17,311 nucleotides of DNA from Discostella pseudostelligera. Taxonomy: Eukaryota; Bacillariophyta; Thalassiosirophyceae; Thalassiosirales; Thalassiosiraceae. Shown piece after piece: positions 7,596-14,026 of this stretch; the first letter of the stretch is position 1, and each line of letters starts with the position of its first letter. The notes beneath the pieces are model-generated. The model was not told the DNA's origin. It did no database searches and saw only the letters and a list, made by a program, of their open reading frames with translations. The stretch spans positions 1 through 17,311 of the forward strand of contig JALLBK010000486.1 in assembly GCA_036940085.1 (NCBI GenBank), read 5' to 3'. Both the position numbers and the translations under genes were made by a program.

Positions 7596-10500
7596 TCACA
7601 ACGGCAGTAACTGCACATTATCTACATAAACAAATCCCCTCCCAAACATGGCAAAGTTACTACTCCTCCGGAAACCAGGATCGGCCGGAGGAGCAATAAC
7701 ACGGAGCATTATCTCATGCGCTCCAGGAGTTAAATAAATGGCATGCTCGCTCCACACACTGGACGGCATACCTTCCATCTCTATTAATTCTCCGTCTACC
7801 TTGAGCTCAAAGAAATCGAACGGTCCTCCCACATCGGAATAGTATGAGTATTTCAGTTGAGCACCCCTCGACGAATCGACCTTGAGTCTAATGTCCGATG
7901 ATTTGCCACGATTGTTATTTATGTCTCCGGAACGCATGGAATATTTACCCGATAGGTACTTGTCAGTTGTCACATTCCAATTGGCAATGTGCGTAGCAGT
8001 ACCACCATGGATCCATGGCACAGCCGCCATACCAGATTCGAAGGTTTCATTAAGGAACGTGACAACATCCTTTGGAGGTTGCTGCGGTTTCCCAGTTGCG
8101 TCACATGGATGCTTTTGACAACACTCCTCCTTAGTAGTGAATAATTGTGATGCGCGGTATGCATCGGTTGCCATCCACCATTCATAATGCGGACCAAAGA
8201 TACAAATGTTGCCATCAGCATGTATGTCCGAGTACCAGAATGACTGAAGACCTGTCGACGTGGCGGCAGTGGTACTGGTAGTAGTAGTAGATACTGCGGC
8301 AGTGGTACTGGTAGTAGTTGTAGGTACTGCGGCAGTGGTACTGGTAGTAGTTGTAGTTACGGGGGTTGCAAGTGCAGCCACAGGGGCCTTTGTTGGAGCG
8401 GAGGTGACATCAAAAAAATCTTCACACTCACTCCTGCTTTTGAATAATTGATTTTCCGGATGCAGCAACATGGCTTGTGGATAGTTAGTGCCGAATTCGC
8501 ACGTCAGGGTCTTCTTATTGAGATCGATGACGGGAAACCAATATGCAACCAAACCATTTCCGGCTGTTGTTGCCGTAGTTGTCGTTGTCGTGGCAGCGAT
8601 GGTGGCGGTAGTGGCCTTGGTGCTTGTAGTAACTGCGGTCGTCGAGGTTGTGGCGGCAGTACTCGTAGTAGTAGTAGTCGTTGTGGTTGTATTTGAAGTA
8701 GAACATTGATCTCCCAACTTCATATCTCTGCAATCGTGCTTCGCACAGCATTCGCACATACTTGAGAATAGGTAGTACGAATAATGCTTGAGTAGGAAGG
8801 GGTCCGTTACCATTCCGAAGACGCAGGTGTTGATCTCATCACGAAGTTCAGGGTGCCAGTAGCTCTTCGAGGGGTCGATCGTCATCGTCGTCGTGGCCGT
8901 GGTGCTTGTAGTAATTCCGGTGCCTGTCGTTACAGCACTTGTACTTGTTGTGGTGGTCGAGGACGAAGGGCAATAATTACCCAAATTCATACCACTGCAC
9001 CCATACTTGGCACAGCAATCACATAAACTCGAGAATAAATACAATGAAGGATTCGCGAGCATGTTTGAATCGGTGACAGTACTGAATGTGCAAAAGTTGT
9101 TACTAACACCATCTGGATGCCAGTAGTTCTGCGAAGGGGTGATCACAGTCGTCGTCGTGGTCGTAGCAGGTGTAGTAGTAACACCGGTTCCTATCGTCAT
9201 AGCACTTGTACTTGTTGTGGAGGTCACTGTCGAAGAACACTGGTCACCCAAATTCATACCGCTGCACCCATGCTTGGCACAGCATTCACATAAACTCGAG
9301 AATAGGTATGTTTTAGGATTCGCGAGCATGTTGGGATCTGTGACAGTACTGAATGTGCAAAAGTTGTTACCAGCTCCCGGATGCCAGTAGCTCTTCGTGG
9401 GGTCGACCGAACAAAGATCACCCAAATTCATATCGCTGCAATCATGCTTCGCACAACATTCGCACATGGTGGGGAATAGGTAAAAAGAAGAATGCTGTAG
9501 CAAGAAGGAGTCCTTCACAACGCCAAAGACGCAAGTGTTGACCTCATCACGGAGTTCAGGGTACCAGTAGCTCTTCGAGGGGTCGATCGTCGTCGTCGTC
9601 GTTGTTGCCGTTGTCGTTGTTGTTGTTGTGGCGGCAGTGGTGCTAGTGTTCGGCGTCGTGGCGGCGGTGGTACTAGTAGTCGTTGTTGTGGACGGAACAC
9701 CAATCGGGGCCATGGTAGGAGCTTGAGTAATTCCAAAGAAGGCTTCACAATCCGCCTTATTGACGTACAAATGATGTTCAGGATTTTCCAACATGTGCGC
9801 CGGATAATGTGACCCAAACTCGCACGTGATCGTGTGTTTCTCCATATTAATTACCGGGAACCAATACTCAATCAACTTTTTACCACATGGATAGACAGTG
9901 CAGCACGCCGCTTCGGTATCGAATAAGTGCGATGACATAATGTCCGGTAAGGACATGAATGATGGATACTTGTCATCGTAGATGCAATCAATCACCTTCT
10001 TGTCCTTGTCGACATTGATTAAATCGGGATACCATTTCTTCACCCCAGTATTGGGTCCTGCACATCCCTCGGGGAAATCCAAACAACATTCATCCTTGGT
10101 GGCAAATAAGAACACAGTGCAATAGGCCCTGTCCGTGAAATAATTCGGTGGGTACAATGCATCATTAATGCATTGCTTTTGACCATTGACCACATGGGGG
10201 TACCAATAGGGTTTGCCGGCACCATCGGGATCGTTGCAGACGGTGCATGCCTCCTGAAAGGCCGTGCAACATGCCTGGAGGGTATCGAATGTATGGGTGG
10301 ACGGATTGTAATATTGAGGATAGTCTGATCCGTAGATGCAGGTGGAGTACTTGGTGGCATCGGCATTTAACTTGGGGTACCATTTCTTGGCAGGACCAGG
10401 TGTTTTAGTCGTCGTCGTCGTAGCCACAGGAGTAGTTGTCGTCGTCGTTGTACTGGTCGTGGTGGTTGCCGCAGTGGTAGAAACACCGGTCCCTGTCGTT

Positions 10501-13055
10501 ACAGCGTTTGTACTTGTTGTGGTTGTCACTGACAAAGGACATTGATCACCTAAATTCATACCGCTGCACCCATGATTGGCACAGCAATCACATAAACTCG
10601 AGAATAGGTATGTTTTAGGATTCGCGAGCATGTTGGGATCTGTGACAGTACCGAATGTGCAAAAGTTGTTACTAACACCATCTGGATGCCAGTAGCTCTG
10701 CGAAGGGTTGATCGCTGTAGTCGTCGTGGTCGTGGTCGTGGCAGGTGTGGTAGTAACACCGGGGGTCCCTGTCGTTACAGCACTTGTGCTTGTTGTGGTT
10801 GTTACGGACGAAGAACACTGGTCACCCAAATTCATACCGCTGCACCCATGCTTGGCACAGCATTCACATAAACTCGAGAATAGGTATGTTTTAGGATTCG
10901 CAAGCATGTTCGGATCTGTGACAGTACTGTATGTGCAATGGGTATTACTAGCCCCCGGATGCCAGTAGCTCTTCGTGGGGTCGACCGAACAAAGATCACC
11001 CAAATTCATATCGCTGCAATCATGCCTCGCACAACATTCGCACATGGTGGGGAATAGGTAGAACGAAGAATGCTGTAGCAAGAAGGAGTCCTTCACAACG
11101 CCAAAGAAGCAAGTGTTGACCTCATCACGGAGTTCAGGGTACCAGTAGCTCTTCGAGGGGTCGATCGTCGTCGTCGTCGTTGTTGCCGTCGTCGTTGTTG
11201 TGGCGGCAGTGGTACTAGTGTTCGGCGTCGTGGCAGCGGTGGTACTAGTGCTCGTTGTAGTGGCGGCAGTTGTACTAGTCGTCGTTGTTGTGGTTGCCGC
11301 AGTAGTAGTACTTGTCGTCGTAGTCGTCGTATCCTTCAACTTCGTCGGAGCATTCGTCGGCTTCACTGGATCCTCAAAAAATGTTTCACATTCCACTTGA
11401 CTTGTAAACAATTGATTCTCGGGATGTTCCAACATGTGAAGTGGATAATGCGATCCAAATTCACAAGTGATGATTCCATTGAGCATATCAATAACTGGGA
11501 ACCAATAATCGACTAATGGCTCCTCGCATCTGTACAATGCACAACATTCGTCTTTGGTATCGAATAAATGGGAAGAGATCAAGTCTGGCATGGCAAAGGC
11601 GGATGGATACTTGTCGTCATAGATGCAATTGAGAATCTTGGTGGTGGGATTGGCATTAGCGTAATCGGGATACCACTTGTTACCCAAATTAGGAACATCG
11701 GTATCTAAACAGGCACCGTCATTGCCAAGGCAGCATTCATCTTTGGTGGCAAAGAGCATGGAGGTACAAAGTGCAAAGTTGGTGTAGTACTCGGGTGGGT
11801 AGGATGCATCATTGACACATGACTTCTTTCCAGTACCGGCATTAAGCTTGGGGTACCAATAGACCAATCCAGCACCATTGGGATCATTGCAGACGGAGCA
11901 GGCATTTTTAAATGCTTGACAACATGCCTCTTGGGTGTCAAACAGATGAGTGGTCGCGTCGAGTGATGGCGGGTAGTCCGAGTCGTAGATGCAGGCAGTG
12001 TAGCGGGTGGCATCAGCACTTAATTTGGGATACCATTTCTTAGTGGATGGCAATTGATTTGTGCCCTTTGTGGTGGTGGCTGCCTTCGTTGTTGTCGTCA
12101 TCGCTGTCGTCGTGGTGGTGGCGGTAGTAGTTGTTGGTGGCGCACAATCAAAGCCCATGTCAATGCAACAATCTTCCACAGATGCATAGGTCCAAGTGTC
12201 CACATTCAATGGTAATACCATCCATGGCTCCGGATTGGAATCACATCGACAGGATAGATCATACATGTAGGGATAACAGTAGATTGGTCCAGGTAAAGTG
12301 GCTTCAGTTGTCGTTGTGGCGGTGGTAGTGGTAGTTTCAGGAGTGGTGGTAGTAGTCGAGGTGGTCGTGGTTGTCGTTGGACCCGCACACTCAAATTTCA
12401 TCGCATCGCAACAAGCTTGCGCAGTCTCAAATGTCCATGTTTGAAGATTCGCCGGTTTGATCATCCATGGTTCCGGATAGGAATCGCATCGACAATGCAA
12501 TTCGTACATGTTGGGATAACAGTAGATTGGTCCCATGGGCGTTGTTGTCGTCGTCGTGGCTTCGGTTGTTGTTTTTGTTGTAGTGGTGGCGGCCTGTGTC
12601 GTAGTGGTGGCCTTGGTGGTAGTGGCAGCCTTGGTCGTAGTGGCGGTAGTTGTTGTTGAAGTAGTAGTGGTAGTAAGTTCGCCAATATTAGGCTTGATGG
12701 GCGATGGCGTGGGGTATGGCGTGGGAGGGGGGGTGGTGCCCATCATCCATTTATTCCAGAAGTAGTCCACCCAATTGAGACGCCTGCTGCTGCTGCCGCT
12801 GCCGTCATCGCCATCGCTCAGCCTCCCCCCCGCAGATTTCTTCCCCTCATAATTGGAACTTTGTCGCTGCCGGAGCGACAACGACGAGGGTGATGATGCC
12901 ACTGGCTCATCGATTATTGCCGAAGCCGCCACCGCCGATGCCGACGACGCCGCGGCATCGCCGACGACGGCCACGACGGCGACGACGATGACACAGCATG
13001 CCGATGCCGATGCAATTATTGATCGCCGGCGCCCAGCCCTTCTTATTCGCGTCAT
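7596..13055 (-). CDS. Secreted mucin-like protein with 19 WYP/CC cysteine modules and a C-terminal MAM-like domain
   Basis: An 1819-residue protein with an N-terminal signal peptide (basic residues 1-11, hydrophobic about 12-36). A Ser/Gly-rich segment with an RRL motif (91-93) and a Pro-rich stretch (109-121) follow. The body is Cys-rich modules of about 50-60 residues separated by poly-Thr linkers. The module plan is W(Y/H/F)P, then C, then LF, then CC. I count two A modules (174-306), nine B (341-571, 892-1118, 1503-1558), seven C (631-842, 1157-1363, 1393-1453) and one D (1604-1653). Residues about 1663-1819 form a beta-sandwich-like domain (FESG, SGKYSMRSGDI, PFDFFELKVDG, VYVDNV) like MAM/lectin domains of bacterial and algal surface proteins. 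The Thr linkers should be densely O-glycosylated. A role in the cell wall, mucilage or adhesion is inferred. I do not recognise an individually studied homologue. An in-frame stop lies shortly upstream of the ATG, which has A at -3. Confidence 0.85.
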   Translation of the reverse strand: MTRIRRAGRRRSIIASASACCVIVVAVVAVVGDAAASSASAVAASAIIDEPVASSPSSLSLRQRQSSNYEGKKSAGGRLSDGDDGSGSSSRRLNWVDYFWNKWMMGTTPPPTPYPTPSPIKPNIGELTTTTTSTTTTATTTKAATTTKATTTTQAATTTTKTTTEATTTTTTPMGPIYCYPNMYELHCRCDSYPEPWMIKPANLQTWTFETAQACCDAMKFECAGPTTTTTTSTTTTTPETTTTTATTTTEATLPGPIYCYPYMYDLSCRCDSNPEPWMVLPLNVDTWTYASVEDCCIDMGFDCAPPTTTTATTTTTAMTTTTKAATTTKGTNQLPSTKKWYPKLSADATRYTACIYDSDYPPSLDATTHLFDTQEACCQAFKNACSVCNDPNGAGLVYWYPKLNAGTGKKSCVNDASYPPEYYTNFALCTSMLFATKDECCLGNDGACLDTDVPNLGNKWYPDYANANPTTKILNCIYDDKYPSAFAMPDLISSHLFDTKDECCALYRCEEPLVDYWFPVIDMLNGIITCEFGSHYPLHMLEHPENQLFTSQVECETFFEDPVKPTNAPTKLKDTTTTTTSTTTAATTTTTTSTTAATTTSTSTTAATTPNTSTTAATTTTTATTTTTTIDPSKSYWYPELRDEVNTCFFGVVKDSFLLQHSSFYLFPTMCECCARHDCSDMNLGDLCSVDPTKSYWHPGASNTHCTYSTVTDPNMLANPKTYLFSSLCECCAKHGCSGMNLGDQCSSSVTTTTSTSAVTTGTPGVTTTPATTTTTTTTAINPSQSYWHPDGVSNNFCTFGTVTDPNMLANPKTYLFSSLCDCCANHGCSGMNLGDQCPLSVTTTTSTNAVTTGTGVSTTAATTTTSTTTTTTTPVATTTTTKTPGPAKKWYPKLNADATKYSTCIYGSDYPQYYNPSTHTFDTLQACCTAFQEACTVCNDPDGAGKPYWYPHVVNGQKQCINDALYPPNYFTDRAYCTVFLFATKDECCLDFPEGCAGPNTGVKKWYPDLINVDKDKKVIDCIYDDKYPSFMSLPDIMSSHLFDTEAACCTVYPCGKKLIEYWFPVINMEKHTITCEFGSHYPAHMLENPEHHLYVNKADCEAFFGITQAPTMAPIGVPSTTTTTSTTAATTPNTSTTAATTTTTTTATTTTTTIDPSKSYWYPELRDEVNTCVFGVVKDSFLLQHSSFYLFPTMCECCAKHDCSDMNLGDLCSVDPTKSYWHPGAGNNFCTFSTVTDPNMLANPKTYLFSSLCECCAKHGCSGMNLGDQCSSTVTSTTSTSAMTIGTGVTTTPATTTTTTVITPSQNYWHPDGVSNNFCTFSTVTDSNMLANPSLYLFSSLCDCCAKYGCSGMNLGNYCPSSSTTTTSTSAVTTGTGITTSTTATTTMTIDPSKSYWHPELRDEINTCVFGMVTDPFLLKHYSYYLFSSMCECCAKHDCRDMKLGDQCSTSNTTTTTTTTTSTAATTSTTAVTTSTKATTATIAATTTTTTATTAGNGLVAYWFPVIDLNKKTLTCEFGTNYPQAMLLHPENQLFKSRSECEDFFDVTSAPTKAPVAALATPVTTTTTSTTAAVPTTTTSTTAAVSTTTTSTTAATSTGLQSFWYSDIHADGNICIFGPHYEWWMATDAYRASQLFTTKEECCQKHPCDATGKPQQPPKDVVTFLNETFESGMAAVPWIHGGTATHIANWNVTTDKYLSGKYSMRSGDINNNRGKSSDIRLKVDSSRGAQLKYSYYSDVGGPFDFFELKVDGELIEMEGMPSSVWSEHAIYLTPGAHEIMLRVIAPPADPGFRRSSNFAMFGRGFVYVDNVQLLPL
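7599..8069 (-). other. MAM/lectin-like C-terminal domain of the mucin-like protein
   Basis: Residues 1663-1819 follow the pattern of a jelly-roll domain frequent in bacterial secreted proteins: an early FESG, then PWIHGG, SGKYSMRSGDI, a hydrophobic strand with GPFDFFELKVDG, GAHEIMLRV and a closing FVYVDNVQLLP. It contains no cysteine, unlike the rest of the chain, so it should fold on its own. Sugar or protein binding at the cell surface is the usual guess for this fold. No membrane anchor or GPI-type tail follows. Confidence 0.65.
8382..8549 (-). repeat. Third, isolated copy of the B4 module
   Basis: Residues 1503-1558 repeat the last module of the B block (YWFPVI, then TCEFG, HPENQLF, ECEDFF and an APTKAP tail). 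The two other copies are at residues 516-571 and 1063-1118. In all three the usual CC pair is a single Cys. Its isolation suggests a third super-repeat copy that lost B1-B3. Confidence 0.75.
8967..9665 (-). repeat. Super-repeat copy 2, Thr-linker plus C modules
   Basis: Encodes residues about 1131-1363: a Thr linker, two adjacent C modules, another linker and a third C module. It matches 10530-11237 in the same order. At the aligned core the offset is exactly 1578 bp (526 codons). Between 9401-9587 and 10979-11165 I count only 4 mismatches in 187 bp. Confidence 0.9.
9702..10382 (-). repeat. B block copy 2 (four modules)
   Basis: Encodes residues 892-1118: four WYP/CC modules in tandem (WYPKLN, WYPHVV, WYPDLI, WFPVIN), ending in an APTMAP stretch. 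It corresponds module by module to residues 341-571 (11343-12035) but is clearly more diverged than the neighbouring C modules. Confidence 0.85.
10530..11237 (-). repeat. Super-repeat copy 1, Thr-linker plus C modules
   Basis: Encodes residues about 607-842, partner of 8967-9665. The modules share SYWYP or SYWHP, DPNMLANP, YLFSS, CECC and SGMNLGDQC. Similarity extends through the poly-Thr linkers. Confidence 0.9.
11343..12035 (-). repeat. B block copy 1 (four modules)
   Basis: Encodes residues 341-571: WYPKLS, WYPKLN, WYPDYA and WFPVID modules in tandem without Thr linkers between them, ending in a PTNAPTK stretch. Partner of 9702-10382. Confidence 0.85.
12138..12536 (-). repeat. Pair of A-type cysteine modules
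   Basis: Residues 174-225 and 256-306 are two copies of a module that opens with GPIYCYP and continues with CRCDS, PEPWM, a WTF/WTY, and a CC pair. They are separated by a Thr linker (12291-12380). A Cys stands where the W of WYP sits in the other modules, and an extra CRC is present, so the disulphide pattern must differ. Confidence 0.8.
12537..12674 (-). repeat. N-terminal poly-Thr linker
   Basis: Residues 128-173 are nearly all Thr with scattered Ala, Lys, Gln and Glu. Synonymous Thr codons are mixed, so this is not a pure microsatellite and selection for Thr itself is likely. It is the first of about eight such linkers in the protein. Confidence 0.85.
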
Positions 13056-14026
13056 GATTCTAGAGATGATAATGATTGCTCCTACTTGATATTATTTATT
13101 GAACTGCATCACTTGACGTTGTCTTTTCGATGTAATCGAAATGTTGATGAATGTCTCGATGCTGTGCTCACGGGGGCGCTCTCGTGAAACCTTGGGGGCG
13201 GTACTGAAGCCTCCAACTCGACAGATGGAACAGCCCACTGCGAGATTCTGTGAGATTTAATCATTTTATGAGCAATTTGTGCTTTCCAGTGACATTCATT
13301 TACATAAGCCCAGCAATAATCCTCAAGTGCATGCAATTATTTTCTCGGTCCCATCCTTCTGCTCACAGTTCGTCTGTCTGGATTCAGGGTCGGACAATTC
13401 GTCCGTACGTCGTGCGATTGGTGGAGAGATAGGAGTACGAGAGATAGAGTAGGACGTACAATTGTTGAAGTTCACACATTGCACACGCACTTAACGAGGA
13501 CACTCCGAATCCAACACGGTACCCACTTGTTGCTCAGGAAGTCTATCGCGTATATGAACCTGCAACAGCATTCTCTAAATAGTGCCAGATGTCAGCGCGC
13601 GGTATTCGTCATGCCTGCCCTATGTCGTGTCATTGCCTTTTTTCTAATTTTGTCAAAAACTTTCCGATGGATTTGCTCAATTTAGTGTCGCATCTGCAGG
13701 CATACAGAGCTCTCCAAACACAGCACAGGGACACAGGAGAGACCGGCAGAGCAGTGCAGAGCGACCGGCACTCGGACACAACAAGCAACAAGGCCATAGA
13801 ATTCGATGCCCGCACCAACCATGACCATGACGTCCGGAAATAAAACCAACTCATGGTGTCCCTTCAAGCAGTTATCAGTAGTAGAGATGGGCAACAATAA
13901 AAGCGACTAAAATCATCACTGGTTATCGTCGAGCAATAGAGCATAGCTGCGAACGCTTTGGCTGGCGGTAATGCCCACTCAAACAAATTAATCGATCATC
14001 GGAACAAGCACACAAATTATTAAAGT
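13056..14026. promoter_or_regulatory. Divergent intergenic region between the mucin-like and ankyrin genes
   Basis: This 971-bp stretch separates two genes transcribed away from each other, so it must contain both promoters. Visible items are TGACGT bZIP-type cores at 13114-13119 and 13828-13833, an inverted repeat GTACGTC/GACGTAC (13405-13411 and 13453-13459) next to a CGGAC/GTCCG hairpin (13391-13405), and a CA/GA-rich tract with two GACCGGCA copies (13741-13770). Short open frames here look spurious. No tRNA is seen. Confidence 0.45.
13971..13991 (+). other. Possible 6-codon upstream ORF in the ankyrin-gene leader
   Basis: ATG CCC ACT CAA ACA AAT TAA ends 35 bp before the ankyrin-gene ATG. 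If it lies in the leader it could lower translation of the main frame. Chance is equally likely. Confidence 0.2.

Noticed and set aside
8260..8451. Plus-strand Val-rich frames over the mucin-like gene (also near 9139-9390, 10336-10545, 10708-10968, 11200-11400, 12535-12765)
   Set aside because: They are the antisense reading of poly-Thr codons (ACN read backwards gives GTN valine). They end at linker borders and have no independent support.
8280..12680. CRISPR array or integrated tandem DNA repeat
   Set aside because: Repeats are in-frame protein modules of about 180 bp with coding constraint, not short repeats with unique spacers. No cas genes are present and the gene context is eukaryotic.
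13479..13843. Two overlapping plus-strand frames of 68 and 84 codons in the divergent spacer
   Set aside because: They overlap each other and opposite-strand frames, show no domain, and have composition like the surrounding non-coding sequence.
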